A stretch of DNA of 45,083 nucleotides. Source: Nonomuraea cypriaca (GTDB lineage Bacteria; Actinomycetota; Actinomycetes; Streptosporangiales; Streptosporangiaceae). How positions within the stretch are numbered: the first letter of the stretch is position 1; every line of letters starts with the position of its first letter. Positions 9,233 to 17,417 of this stretch are shown piece by piece. Below the pieces are notes generated by a model that was not told where the DNA came from, ran no database searches, and saw only the letters and a list, made by a program, of their open reading frames with translations. Where the stretch lies: positions 1 through 45,083 of the forward strand of contig NZ_JADOGI010000069.1 in NCBI RefSeq assembly GCF_015645445.1. Reading direction: 5' to 3'. Both the position numbers and the translations under genes were made by a program.

Positions 9233-11768
9233 GGTCCCCGCGTTCGCGGAGCCTGGTGAGCAGGTCGGGCAGGCCGACCGGTCCGGTCATCCCGATCCGC
9301 GTGGCGATCACCCTGGCCGCCTGATCTCGGGTGCCGCCCGGGGCGGTGTACCCGACCAGGCGGAGCGCCTTGGTGATCTTCTCGGCTCCCTGCGCGGCGA
9401 CCGGCAGGTGCCTGGCCCGCAGCACGCCCTCGTCCGACAGCGTCAGGAACAGGTGCCCGCCCTCGCGCGCGCCCACGTCCACGAGGAGGCGTTCGACGGA
9501 CTGGAGCACCGGCCGGCCGTGCCAGGTCATGGTCAGCTCGCCCGCGGCGCTCCTGACCATCTTGCTCTCACCCGGCGACAGCCCCAGGTACGACGCGAAG
9601 CCCGTCGGCAGCGTGCACTCGCCCCCTGCCAGTTGCTCGGCGGTCACGTCGATGCGCAGCCACCACCGGCCATCCGGCTGCCTGAAGCAGCGCCTCGTCT
9701 GGGAGACGTCCTTCAACGGCTGGTACGGCTTGGCCTCCCCGGATCCGCCGTTCGGCTCGCTCGCCGGCGGCGCGACCGGCGTGAACGCCTGGAACTGCGG
9801 CGGGCCTGGCTGCGGAAGCGCTGGCGCCTGCGGCGGTCCGAACGCCGAGTGCGGCGGCTGCTGGTTCTGGGCCGCTTGCCGGGGCTGGTCTTGGGCCGGC
9901 AGGGTCGCCAGCACGAACTGCCAGGCGGGCACCTCCAGGGCGCGGATCTCCACGTTGTGCCAGTCCGCCGCGCCGATCAGCCGCTCCTTGGGTACGGCCG
10001 GGCCCAGCGTCCTGCGCAACTCCTCCAGATGCGCCCGGTACGGCGCCGCCTCCTCGCTGGACAGCCAGTGGTCGAGGCGGGCGCGGAGCTCGTTCTCGGT
10101 GGCGGAGATCTCGGCGGGCGGGACGGCGAAGAGCTTGGCCAGCTGGTCAACGGCCGAGGGCTGGTCGGTGAAGACGCGGTTCTGGGCCACGGCCCAGCTC
10201 TTGTCGTCCAGCCCGGCGAACGCGGCCTCGATCAGCTCCGGCAACTCCCGCTCCTGACCGGCCTCCTCACCTGCCTCCTCGTCGGCCTCCTCGTCGGCGC
10301 CCGCCACGGGCTCCGGCGTCGGATACTCCGGCATCTCGGAGAACTGCGGCTCAGCGGGCTCCTGGAGCCGGGCGGGCTCAGCCGCTTCGACGGGCTCCTG
10401 CGACTGCCCGAATTCCGGCGCCCCGGCCTGCTCCTGGAACTGGGATCCTTCGACCGGCCCCTCGAACTGGGATCCTTCCGCGGGCTCCTCTGGCCGGGAT
10501 CCTTCGGCGGGCTCCTGGAACCGGGATGCTTCCGCGGGCTCCTTTGGCCGGGATCCTTCGGCGGGCTCCTGGAACCGGGATGCTTCCGCGGGCTCCTGGA
10601 ACCGGGATGCCTCGGCGGGCTCCTCGAAGTATTGGAATTCCTGTGCTTCGGCGGGCTCGGCCGTCGGTTCCGGCCGGCTCGTCGGGGCCTGCGCTTCGGC
10701 CTCCCCAGGCACGCCTTCCGCCTCCAGCGCCGCCGCCTCCTCGGCCGCGGGCTCGGGGGCGGGCTCCTCGGCGGCGTCCAGGACGGGCTCGGGTTCGGGC
10801 TCCGGCTCGCGGGCCTCGTCGATGACCGGCTCGGCGTCGGCGTCCAGCACCGGCCCGGCGTCCGCCAACTCGCCGGCGTGGTCCTCAACGGCCGCCTGGT
10901 CCTCCGGCGCGCCTTCATGGGACGCCACCGCCTCATACGGCGAGCGCCGCACACCATGCGGCTGCGGCTCGGCCTCCCCCTCAAACGCGCCGCCCTCAGC
11001 GCCCCGCTCATCCGCGTCGCCCTCAAGGACCCCCTCATGCGCGGCCGCAGCGACCCGCTCAGACGCGGCGGCCTCAAGGACCCCCTCATGCGCGGCCGCA
11101 GCGACCCGCTCGGACGCGGCGGCCTCAGCGACCGGTTCGGACGCCGAGTCCTCAGCGACCCGCTCGGATGCGACGTCCTCAGCGACCGCCTCAGAGGCGT
11201 GCTCGTCCACGACAGGCTCGGGCGTGGGCTGCTCGGCCGCTGCCTCGCCCCGCGACTCCTCAGCGACCGGCTCAGCCGCCTCAGCGACGCCCGAAGAGTC
11301 ATCCGCGACATTCGCCGCGACATTCATGGGGAGAGCCACGGGCGTGGCGGGTACGGCCTCAACCGGGTGGGCGAGGCGTACCAGCACGGCGGAGAACAAG
11401 GTGTTGAGCACCGGTCGCGCCTGGATGAACGGCTGGTCCACCAGCTCCCTGCTGGTCAGCGCCAGCAGCCCCGCCCACGACCCGGCGCGGTCCAGCGCGA
11501 TGGCGACGGCGGGCTCGTCGGCCTCCTCGGGGTCGAGGACGTGCAGCGCGGGCACGATGTCACCGATGGCCGCCGCCCGCCAGTGCTCCAGGGCGATCTC
11601 CGTCAGCAACTCGCCCAGTGACTCCGGGCCGATGGCGGCGAGCACGTGCGGCATGGGCAGACTGCGCCACCACGCGTCCGGCAGATCCGGCTGCCCGGTG
11701 AGTAGCGTGATCGTCGACGCGTCGCTCCACCTCAACGGTGGTACGAGGTCGCTCAGGCAGAAGTTCAT
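9207..11768 (-). CDS. Protein A: paralogue of protein B with long acidic repeat linker
   Basis: 853 residues. The N-terminus (MNFCLSDLVPPLRW, about 1-135) and the C-terminal domain (678-853: PYQPLKDVSQTRRCF, DGRWWLRIDV, LPTGFASYLG, LRERGDRD) are clearly homologous to B. Between them, about 145-505 is Glu/Ala/Pro-rich low-complexity sequence with 9- and 17-residue tandem repeats, predicted disordered. Residues about 510-625 keep a degenerate copy of B's HTH region (DQLAKLFAVPPAEISATENELRARLDHWL). B's winged-helix section is missing. ATG at 11768 follows GGAACGGG. It heads the A-helicase-B run and overlaps the helicase start. The strongly negative linker suggests a flexible tether or a nucleic-acid-mimicking or competing element; this is inference. 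The function is unknown. Confidence 0.72.
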   Translation of the reverse strand: MNFCLSDLVPPLRWSDASTITLLTGQPDLPDAWWRSLPMPHVLAAIGPESLGELLTEIALEHWRAAAIGDIVPALHVLDPEEADEPAVAIALDRAGSWAGLLALTSRELVDQPFIQARPVLNTLFSAVLVRLAHPVEAVPATPVALPMNVAANVADDSSGVAEAAEPVAEESRGEAAAEQPTPEPVVDEHASEAVAEDVASERVAEDSASEPVAEAAASERVAAAAHEGVLEAAASERVAAAAHEGVLEGDADERGAEGGAFEGEAEPQPHGVRRSPYEAVASHEGAPEDQAAVEDHAGELADAGPVLDADAEPVIDEAREPEPEPEPVLDAAEEPAPEPAAEEAAALEAEGVPGEAEAQAPTSRPEPTAEPAEAQEFQYFEEPAEASRFQEPAEASRFQEPAEGSRPKEPAEASRFQEPAEGSRPEEPAEGSQFEGPVEGSQFQEQAGAPEFGQSQEPVEAAEPARLQEPAEPQFSEMPEYPTPEPVAGADEEADEEAGEEAGQERELPELIEAAFAGLDDKSWAVAQNRVFTDQPSAVDQLAKLFAVPPAEISATENELRARLDHWLSSEEAAPYRAHLEELRRTLGPAVPKERLIGAADWHNVEIRALEVPAWQFVLATLPAQDQPRQAAQNQQPPHSAFGPPQAPALPQPGPPQFQAFTPVAPPASEPNGGSGEAKPYQPLKDVSQTRRCFRQPDGRWWLRIDVTAEQLAGGECTLPTGFASYLGLSPGESKMVRSAAGELTMTWHGRPVLQSVERLLVDVGAREGGHLFLTLSDEGVLRARHLPVAAQGAEKITKALRLVGYTAPGGTRDQAARVIATRIGMTGPVGLPDLLTRLRERGDRDLLELLD
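10444..10632 (-). repeat. 27-bp x 7 in-frame tandem repeat inside gene A
   Basis: Seven consecutive 27-bp units begin at 10444, 10471, 10498, 10525, 10552, 10579 and 10606. Units at 10498 and 10552 are identical. On the coding strand they give 9-residue units of the type EPAEASRFQ and EPAEGSRPE. The period is a multiple of three, so changes in copy number would keep the frame. Confidence 0.9.
11022..11123 (-). repeat. 51-bp x 2 in-frame duplication inside gene A
   Basis: Two adjacent 51-bp copies (11022-11072 and 11073-11123) differ at one base. They encode a 17-residue unit containing ASERVAAAAHEGVLE. The near-identity indicates a recent slip or unequal-crossover duplication in the acidic linker. 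Confidence 0.9.
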
Positions 11769-11880
11769 CCCGTTCCGTTCACCAGCCCCTCACGCCGCCG
11801 CAGCGGTGCAGCCATAGTCTCGCCGCCCACGGAACAGACCATAGTCCGGCAAAACAGCCCTACGCATCATGCACTACGCA

Positions 11881-12657
11881 TCAGCGCCGGACGGCGGCGA
11901 AGCGGAGACGTACGTAGTCGGCCATCCAGCCAGTCTCCCTGCGAAGCGCGGGCGCGGCCAGTTCGTTGACACGACGGAGCAAGGGTTCCACGATTTCCTG
12001 CGGCAGTCCTTCCAGCGCCGAGGACGCGAAGGTACGCACCCAGTCGGCTGCCCCGCCGGGGCACTCGTCGAGCGGGGTAGGGCGGTCGAAGTATTCCAGC
12101 AACCTGACCACGAAGCCCTCCTGCTCCAGGCGGCGGGCGTACTCGGCCGGCGTGGGGAAGAACCAGGGGAGATCCGGTTCGCGCAGGCCGTACTCGCGCC
12201 AGGCCGTCAGCATCGCGGCGGTCAGCTCGGCGCAGTTGCCCGCGCCGCCCATCTCCGCGACGAAACGTCCTCCGGGCGTCAGCGCCTCACGGACGTTGGC
12301 GATCACGGTGCCGGGGTCGCGGCTCATCCAGTGCAGCGCCGCGTTGGAGAACACCGCGTCGTACGGGTCCACCACGGTGAAGTCGTGCCCGTCGCCGACG
12401 ATGAAGTTGATGCCGGGATACTGCGCCAGCGCCTTCTCGATCATCGCGGCCGAGCCGTCGATGCCGAGGACGTCGGCGCCCCTGAAGGCGAGCTGCGCGG
12501 TCAGCACCCCGGTGCCGCACCCGAGGTCGAGCACGCGCTCGCCCGGGCGCGGATCCAGCAGGTCGAGCAGTGGCGCGCCCTGCGTGGAGACATAGCCGAA
12601 GCTGCTGTCGTAGGCGCGACTGTTCCACCGCTCCAAACCCGGTGTGTCATATCGCAA
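11881..12657 (-). CDS. Class I SAM-dependent methyltransferase (trans-aconitate methyltransferase-like)
   Basis: 258 residues. Motif I is VLDLGCGTG (about 43-51), followed by the acidic end of beta-2 (GIDGS) and motif II-like YDAVFSNAALHW. The ALHWM pattern and the overall spacing resemble the trans-aconitate 2-methyltransferase/Tam group, and NAALHW is typical of it. It would transfer a methyl group from S-adenosylmethionine to a small carboxylic acid, but the substrate is not certain. The only in-frame start ahead of the conserved N-terminus is TTG at 12657. A stop lies shortly upstream and the ribosome site is weak. It lies upstream of gene A on the same strand with a 112-bp gap, so membership of that operon is possible but unproven. 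Confidence 0.82.
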   Translation of the reverse strand: MRYDTPGLERWNSRAYDSSFGYVSTQGAPLLDLLDPRPGERVLDLGCGTGVLTAQLAFRGADVLGIDGSAAMIEKALAQYPGINFIVGDGHDFTVVDPYDAVFSNAALHWMSRDPGTVIANVREALTPGGRFVAEMGGAGNCAELTAAMLTAWREYGLREPDLPWFFPTPAEYARRLEQEGFVVRLLEYFDRPTPLDECPGGAADWVRTFASSALEGLPQEIVEPLLRRVNELAAPALRRETGWMADYVRLRFAAVRR

Positions 12658-12759
12658 GACGATCAGCTCACATTCGATCAGACATCGGGCCCCCGTGGCC
12701 GTGCTGTCCGTTCACTTTAGAGCCTGAACGCCCCTACGACATATCAAGTCACATCGGAC

Positions 12760-13830
12760 TCAACCTACACTCTTGGTCCATTCCTGCTTGAGGTACGCCT
12801 TCGCCGCGTCTACCTGCGGAATCGTCATGAGAACCGGCGGGCCGGGCGCCTTGGGCAGTTTGGCGGCCTGCTCGCCGTCGAGCGTGCCCTTCATCAGCAT
12901 GGCCTCGCCGCGTGCCGGACGGGCGTACCCCTTCTGGAGGAGGTTCTGGCCCTCGTCAGAGAGCAGGAACTCCTGCCAGAGTCGGGCGGCGGCGGGATGC
13001 GGCGCGGACTTGCTGATCGCCTGGACGTGGTAGCCGCCGAGCGGCGCGTCCCGGGGGATCGTCACCTTCCAGGCGTCGGGGTCGGCGGCGCTGCGGGCCG
13101 CGTTCAGGTGGTCCCAGGCGACGATCACGTTGGCCTTGGCCGGCTCGGTCAGTCGGCCCGCCTGCTTGAGCTTGGCGAACAGATCGACGCCCTGCTCGGG
13201 CCTGGGCACCCCGGCTCTCATGGAAGCGGCCATCACCCCGCCGAACGCCGACGCCGAGCGCAGCGGGTCGCCGTCGAGCGCGACCTGGTAGCCGGGCTTG
13301 AGCAGGTCGGCGAAGGAGGCGGGCGGTTTGACCGCGCGCGGGTCGTACCCGATGGACATGTAGCCGCCATAGGCGGCGTACCAGGCGCCCGACGGGTCCT
13401 TGACGTGGTCGGGCAGGTCCTGCCAGCCCCGCACCTTGTAGCGGGCGAACCGGTCGGCCGAGCCGACGGCCACGTCCATGGTCAGGTCGAACACGTCGGG
13501 CTTGAGCTGGGCGACGGCGTCCAGTTCGCGCTTGCTGGCGGCCCCGGGCTCGAGCTCGTTGACCTTGATGTCGTACTTGTCGGCGAAGGTGTCGATCACC
13601 TCGCCGAAGTTGACCCAGTTCCGGGGCAGCGCGATCACGTTGAGTCCGCCCTCGCGCTTGGCGGCCTCGGCCAGGCGCTCCATGGTGCCGAAGCCGGCCT
13701 TCATCGAGCCGGCCTGGACGTTGACCGGCGGCAGGGTCTTGCCGTCGGTGGACGTGGACTCTGTGGACGACGCGCCGCATCCGGCGCTGGCGAGGATGGC
13801 TGCTGCGGCGGCGCAGGTACGTACGGTCAC
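12760..13830 (-). CDS. ABC-transporter solute-binding lipoprotein, spermidine/putrescine or iron type
   Basis: 356 residues. The N-terminus MTVRTCAAAAAILASAGC is a short lipoprotein signal peptide, with lipidated Cys18 in ASAGC. The mature part has the type II periplasmic-binding pattern: LNVIALPRNWVNFGEVIDTF and YDIKVNELEPG at the start, DVFDLTMDV, AYGGYMSIGYDPR, and a C-terminal hinge with HPAAARLWQEFLLSDEGQNLLQKG. This arrangement is typical of polyamine or ferric-iron binding proteins (PotD/AfuA-like). No permease or ATPase gene is adjacent, so it may be an orphan or depend on a transporter encoded elsewhere. The start codon is GTG (13830). Confidence 0.85.
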   Translation of the reverse strand: MTVRTCAAAAAILASAGCGASSTESTSTDGKTLPPVNVQAGSMKAGFGTMERLAEAAKREGGLNVIALPRNWVNFGEVIDTFADKYDIKVNELEPGAASKRELDAVAQLKPDVFDLTMDVAVGSADRFARYKVRGWQDLPDHVKDPSGAWYAAYGGYMSIGYDPRAVKPPASFADLLKPGYQVALDGDPLRSASAFGGVMAASMRAGVPRPEQGVDLFAKLKQAGRLTEPAKANVIVAWDHLNAARSAADPDAWKVTIPRDAPLGGYHVQAISKSAPHPAAARLWQEFLLSDEGQNLLQKGYARPARGEAMLMKGTLDGEQAAKLPKAPGPPVLMTIPQVDAAKAYLKQEWTKSVG

Positions 13831-13847
13831 AGTACGAATACTTACTG

Positions 13848-14078
13848 TTACCTCTGCCCAGGTCTAGGAGGCGCGGCCGGAACTACCTTCGCGGCGACCA
13901 GCGTTTCCTCGGAGATCACCACCAGCGTGCCATCCCTTTTACGAACTTTCAGCACGCCGTCGTCCCACGCTTCGAGCACGCCCACCGCGTCACGGAACCC
14001 GCCGGGGACGCGTCTGCGGGTGGTGACTCGCGCACCTATATCCTGGGATGTGATCGCGATGACAAGGCGTGCGGCCAT
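13848..14078 (-). CDS. Stand-alone SH3-like domain related to the N-terminus of Rv0428c-type acetyltransferases
   Basis: 76 residues starting MAARLVIAIT. The core GARVTTRRRVPGG, DAVGVLEAW and ISEETLVAAKVVP matches, from memory, the small beta-barrel that precedes the GNAT domain in Rv0428c-like acetyltransferases of Actinobacteria. Here the frame stops right after this domain and no GNAT part follows, because the solute-binding gene begins 17 bp further on. It may bind a partner or nucleic acid on its own, or be a split remnant. It is divergent from fdxA, next to which the full-length acetyltransferase often sits in relatives. Confidence 0.62.
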   Translation of the reverse strand: MAARLVIAITSQDIGARVTTRRRVPGGFRDAVGVLEAWDDGVLKVRKRDGTLVVISEETLVAAKVVPAAPPRPGQR

Positions 14079-14184
14079 GAGTTTGCCACCCTCCGTTTCG
14101 GCCAGCTGGCAAGCACCGCAATACTAGGGGGTAGCAAACCGCGGTCAGAAGTCATGCCATGGTGCGGAGAAGAAGGAGCTCGAG

Positions 14185-14511
14185 GTGACCTACGTCATCG
14201 CGCAGCCTTGCGTGGACGTCCTGGACAAGGCGTGCATCGAGGAGTGCCCCGTCGATTGCATCTACGAGGGCGAGCGCATGCTTTACATCCACCCCGACGA
14301 ATGCGTGGACTGCGGCGCGTGTGAGCCTGTATGCCCCGTCGAGGCCATTTTCTATGAGGACGACCTTCCCGAGCAGTGGAAGGACTACTACAAGGCGAAC
14401 GTGGACTTCTTCGAGGACCTCGGCTCGCCGGGTGGCGCCTCGAAGGTCGGGAAGATAGAGAAGGACCACCCGGTGGTGGCCGCTCTGCCGCCGCAGGCCG
14501 AAGACCACTAG
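14185..14511 (+). CDS. fdxA: Seven-iron ferredoxin
   Basis: 108 residues with the Azotobacter FdI-type cysteine pattern: Cys9, Cys17 and Cys50 for the [3Fe-4S] cluster; Cys21, Cys40, Cys43 and Cys46 for the [4Fe-4S] cluster; Cys25 is the extra free cysteine. It is a soluble electron carrier for oxidoreductases such as cytochromes P450 or reductases. The acidic C-terminal extension (DDLPEQWKDYYKAN onward) is typical of actinobacterial FdxA/FdxC. The start is GTG 14185, with AGAAGGAG upstream at suitable spacing. The fdxA-dapC pairing matches Rv1177-Rv1178. Confidence 0.95.
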   Translation: MTYVIAQPCVDVLDKACIEECPVDCIYEGERMLYIHPDECVDCGACEPVCPVEAIFYEDDLPEQWKDYYKANVDFFEDLGSPGGASKVGKIEKDHPVVAALPPQAEDH

Positions 14512-14521
14512 CGAGTCCAGC

Positions 14522-14572
14522 CACGCCGTGCGCGGGGGGTGTCCTGAGCGGACGCGCCCCGCGCACGGCGTG
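14522..14572. terminator. 16-bp perfect hairpin between fdxA and dapC
   Basis: Arms 14522-14537 (cacgccgtgcgcgggg) and 14557-14572 are exact reverse complements around a 19-nt loop. The hairpin lies 10 bp after the fdxA stop. With no T run it may be a GC-type intrinsic terminator or an attenuating and stabilising structure between the two genes. Confidence 0.75.
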
Positions 14573-14611
14573 CTCCCGCGCCGGTACGGCAACGCGAAAC
14601 CCTGGAGAACC

Positions 14612-15682
14612 GTGAACAACCTGCCTGACTTCCCCTGGGACCGGCTGGAGCCGTACAAAGCGCGTGCGCTCGCCCATCCCGGCGGCATCGTCGACCTGTC
14701 GGTCGGCACGCCGGTCGACCCGGTGCCGCAGATCGTCCAGAACGCTCTCACGCAGACGGCCGACAGCCCCGGCTACCCGCTCACCCACGGCACCAAGGCG
14801 CTGCGTGAGGCCGCCGCCGGGTGGCTGCGCCGCCGGCACGGGGTCTCGGTCGACGAGCGGGACGTGCTCCCGGTGATCGGCTCCAAGGAGTTCGTCGCCT
14901 GGCTGCCCACCTACCTGGGCGCGGGCCGGGTCGTCTTCCCCGAGCTGGCCTACCCCACCTACGACGTGGGCGCCCGGCTGGCAGGGGCGGTGGCCACGGC
15001 CTCCGACAGCACCCTCGCGCTCGGTCCCGAGCACGTGGACCTGCTCTGGGTCAACTCGCCGGGCAACCCCACGGGCCGGGTGCTGCCTGCCGAGCACCTG
15101 CGCAAGGTGGTGTCCTGGGCCCGCGAGCGCGGCACGATCGTGGCCTCCGACGAGTGCTACATCGAGCTCGGCTGGGAAGAGGAGCCGGTCTCGATCCTCC
15201 ACCCAGACGTCTGCGGCGGCTCCCACGAGGGGCTGCTCGCCGTCCACTCGCTCTCCAAGCGCTCCAACCTGGCCGGTTACCGCGCCGGTTTCGTGACGGG
15301 CGATCCCGTCCTGGTCAAGCGGCTGCTGGAGATCCGCAAGCACGCGGGCATGCTGATGCCCCAGCCGGTCCAGGCCGCGATGACGACCGCGCTCGGCGAC
15401 GACGCGCACGCCGAGCGGCAGCGCGAGCTCTACGCGGCCCGCCGCGAGCTTTTGCGGCCCGCGTTGGAACGGGCCGGCTGGAAGATCGACCATTCGACCG
15501 CGGGTCTGTACTTCTGGGCGTCGAACGGGCAGAGCGCCTGGGACCAGGTGGGCAAGCTCTCCGAAATCGGGATTTTGGTCGCGCCGGGCGAATTCTACGG
15601 ATCGGCAGGTGGGCGGCACATTCGTGTGGCGCTCACGGCGACCGATGAGCGGATCGGTGCGGCGGTGCGCCGCCTCCAGTAG
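14612..15682 (+). CDS. dapC: N-succinyl-diaminopimelate aminotransferase
   Basis: 356 residues, a fold-type I PLP aminotransferase of the DapC family. It interconverts N-succinyl-2-amino-6-ketopimelate and N-succinyl-LL-diaminopimelate in lysine/peptidoglycan precursor synthesis. Visible features are the N-terminal FPWDRLEPYK typical of actinobacterial DapC, the substrate-loop YPLTHG, the cofactor Asp180 in ASDECYIELGW, and the PLP lysine Lys216 in SLSKRSNLAGYRAGF. A conserved Arg near the end (HIRVALT) would bind the substrate carboxylate. GTG 14612 follows GGAG (14604-14607); the longer upstream frame runs through the hairpin and is not used. It is near dapE (17417), which acts in the same pathway. 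Confidence 0.94.
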   Translation: MNNLPDFPWDRLEPYKARALAHPGGIVDLSVGTPVDPVPQIVQNALTQTADSPGYPLTHGTKALREAAAGWLRRRHGVSVDERDVLPVIGSKEFVAWLPTYLGAGRVVFPELAYPTYDVGARLAGAVATASDSTLALGPEHVDLLWVNSPGNPTGRVLPAEHLRKVVSWARERGTIVASDECYIELGWEEEPVSILHPDVCGGSHEGLLAVHSLSKRSNLAGYRAGFVTGDPVLVKRLLEIRKHAGMLMPQPVQAAMTTALGDDAHAERQRELYAARRELLRPALERAGWKIDHSTAGLYFWASNGQSAWDQVGKLSEIGILVAPGEFYGSAGGRHIRVALTATDERIGAAVRRLQ

Positions 15683-15774
15683 GATCGCGCGTCAAAGCCA
15701 GCCGAACGGGCTGGAGACGTACAAATGGATAAGGGCTTTCGCCCAGGCCGACCGTGAGTGGAGCGAGCTGATCG

Positions 15775-16434
15775 ATGAGCATGACCTCCATGGTCGTACT
15801 CGGGCTGAGCATCGCCACCGTCCTGCTGCTGCTCGGGGCCTTCCTGACCACAGTGCGGCAGGACAGGAAGGGCCGCACGAGCCCGCCGCCGGCCGAGGTC
15901 GCTCCCGCCGAGCCCCCGCTGCCGGCGCCGGTGAGCGCGCCGCCCGGGCATGCCGGCACCGACTACACCGACCCGCGCACGATCGAGGTCGGTGACCGGA
16001 TCGAGGTGCTCGGCTCGCCCGCGCGCGTGCTCGGCGCGATGTACGTCTCGTGGCAGGGCCAGCAGTGGACCGAGTTCGTCCTGCGGGACGCCGCGCGCCG
16101 CCGCCAGCGGCTCTCCGTCGAGGTGCACTCGGGCGATCCGCCCCACCTGGAGGTGCTGCTGTGGACCGACGTGCCCACGCAGGGCATGGTCCCGGCCAAG
16201 AGCATGCTGATCATGGAGGGCGTGGAGTTCTTCCCGATCGAGCGGGGCACGGGGGCGTTCCGTAGCGAGGGGGACACCGGCAACCCCGAGAGGGGGCTGC
16301 TCGACTTCGCCGACTACCGGGCCTCGGACGGTCGGCTGCTGTCGTTCGAACGCATCCAGGGCGGCTCGTGGACGGCCGGCTACGCCCAGCCGCTGCCGCC
16401 CGGCTCCATCTCCATCGTCCACCGCGCGCCCTAG
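15775..16434 (+). CDS. DUF4178-type membrane-anchored protein
   Basis: 219 residues. Residues 5-27 (MVVLGLSIATVLLLLGAFL) are one N-terminal membrane helix. A Pro/Ala-rich linker (about 34-65) follows, then a beta-rich soluble domain. The latter has VGDRIEVLGSPARVLGAMYV, WTEFVLRD and FADYRASDGRLLSFER, and resembles the DUF4178 family. That family often neighbours membrane stress genes, but its function is unknown. The ATG at 15775 follows GAGCGAGC. The stop faces the convergent gene at 16454 with a 19-bp gap. Confidence 0.68.
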   Translation: MSMTSMVVLGLSIATVLLLLGAFLTTVRQDRKGRTSPPPAEVAPAEPPLPAPVSAPPGHAGTDYTDPRTIEVGDRIEVLGSPARVLGAMYVSWQGQQWTEFVLRDAARRRQRLSVEVHSGDPPHLEVLLWTDVPTQGMVPAKSMLIMEGVEFFPIERGTGAFRSEGDTGNPERGLLDFADYRASDGRLLSFERIQGGSWTAGYAQPLPPGSISIVHRAP

Positions 16435-16453
16435 CACATCAGGACAGAGCGCG

Positions 16454-17311
16454 TCAGGACAGCTCCACCCGGCGGTCGCTCGCCTTGCCACCTGACTGCC
16501 AGCCTTCGAGCTGGAGGTCGTTGGACCAGGTGGCGCCGCCGTAGCCGACGCGGCTGAGCGCGTACTTCTCCGCGTGGGCCACCGACCAGGCGGCGACCAG
16601 CCAGCCGCGCTTCTTCGTGGTGATGGCCATGCTGCCGAGCGCCCTGCCGAGCTGCTTGCGCGCCTCGGCGGTCCTGGGCCGGGGCGCGGGCGTCCCGTCC
16701 TGCGGATACCAGCAGTGGACGGCCTGGGGGACGCGGCCGGTGAAGGCGGCGGCCAGGAGCTTGGCCTCCTCCTCGTGCGGGGCGTAGGCGTAGCCGCCCG
16801 CCGAGCGCTGCACGGCCTGCGCCGCCTCCGCCAGCGGGATCTTCAGGTAGTCCTTGACCTTGACGAGCGCGGCGAAGAACTTGTTCGTGGCGTAGACCGG
16901 GTCCAGGAGCTGCTTCTTGGCGCCCCAGCCCTGCGACTCGCGCTGCTGGAACACCCCCACCGAGTCGCGGTCGCCGTAGCGGACGTTGTAGAGCTTCGAC
17001 TCCTGGAGCGCGGTCGCGTACGCGATCACCACGGCCCGCTCGGGCAGCTTGCGGCGTGCCGCGACGGCCGCGATGGTGGCCGAGATCTGGGCCTGCTCGG
17101 GGTCGAGCGAACGCGCGCCCTCGGGTGTGCGCACGGTGCAGTTGGCCTCGGGCACGGCCAGCGGGTCAGGAGCCCGCTTCAGCAGGAAGTAGAGGCCCAC
17201 GGAGACGCCCACGGCGAGCACGACGACGATGATCGCGATGGTGATGACTCCATGGGAGAAGCGCAGGCGCACGCTGAGAAACCTACCCGGCCGGATAGGC
17301 TCCGTGGCCAT
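16454..17311 (-). CDS. Membrane-anchored lysozyme/transglycosylase-like protein
   Basis: 285 residues. One N-terminal transmembrane helix (about 20-44, GVITIAIIVVVLAVGV) leads to an extracytoplasmic domain. AVVIAYATALQESKLYNVRYGDRDSVG and VFQQRESQGWG resemble a lytic-transglycosylase-like helical core, with Glu104 in the position of the usual catalytic glutamate. Actinobacteria carry many such proteins, and few are shown to be active. The C-terminal part (after AVHCWYP) is not assignable. The ATG at 17311 overlaps the start of the short upstream reading frame of dapE on the other strand, so the two promoters must be close or overlapping. Confidence 0.7.
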   Translation of the reverse strand: MATEPIRPGRFLSVRLRFSHGVITIAIIVVVLAVGVSVGLYFLLKRAPDPLAVPEANCTVRTPEGARSLDPEQAQISATIAAVAARRKLPERAVVIAYATALQESKLYNVRYGDRDSVGVFQQRESQGWGAKKQLLDPVYATNKFFAALVKVKDYLKIPLAEAAQAVQRSAGGYAYAPHEEEAKLLAAAFTGRVPQAVHCWYPQDGTPAPRPRTAEARKQLGRALGSMAITTKKRGWLVAAWSVAHAEKYALSRVGYGGATWSNDLQLEGWQSGGKASDRRVELS

Positions 17312-17417
17312 GAGTCACGTGAGCACCGCCGCACCGATGCCTCCGGTGGTGGACGGGCAGCGGCACGACAGGGCGGCGCTCAACGAGGCGCTGCGCGGAC
17401 ACGGAGTGAAGACCTGA
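17310..17417 (+). CDS. Short leader reading frame translationally coupled to dapE
   Basis: A 35-codon frame (MSHVSTAAPMPPVVDGQ, ending RGHGVKT) starts at ATG 17310. It ends TGA at 17415-17417, which shares its last base with the dapE ATG (TGATG). It may be a coupling leader peptide. It has no clear ribosome site, and its start overlaps the divergent gene. Support is positional only, and no homologue is recognised. Confidence 0.4.
   Translation: MSHVSTAAPMPPVVDGQRHDRAALNEALRGHGVKT

Noticed and set aside
9408..11621. 737-residue open frame on the plus strand opposite gene A
   Set aside because: It is the mirror of the Glu/Pro-rich repeats of gene A and of high-GC third-position bias. The translation is Arg/Leu/Gly-rich without motifs, and its homologous ends would contradict the A-B paralogy.
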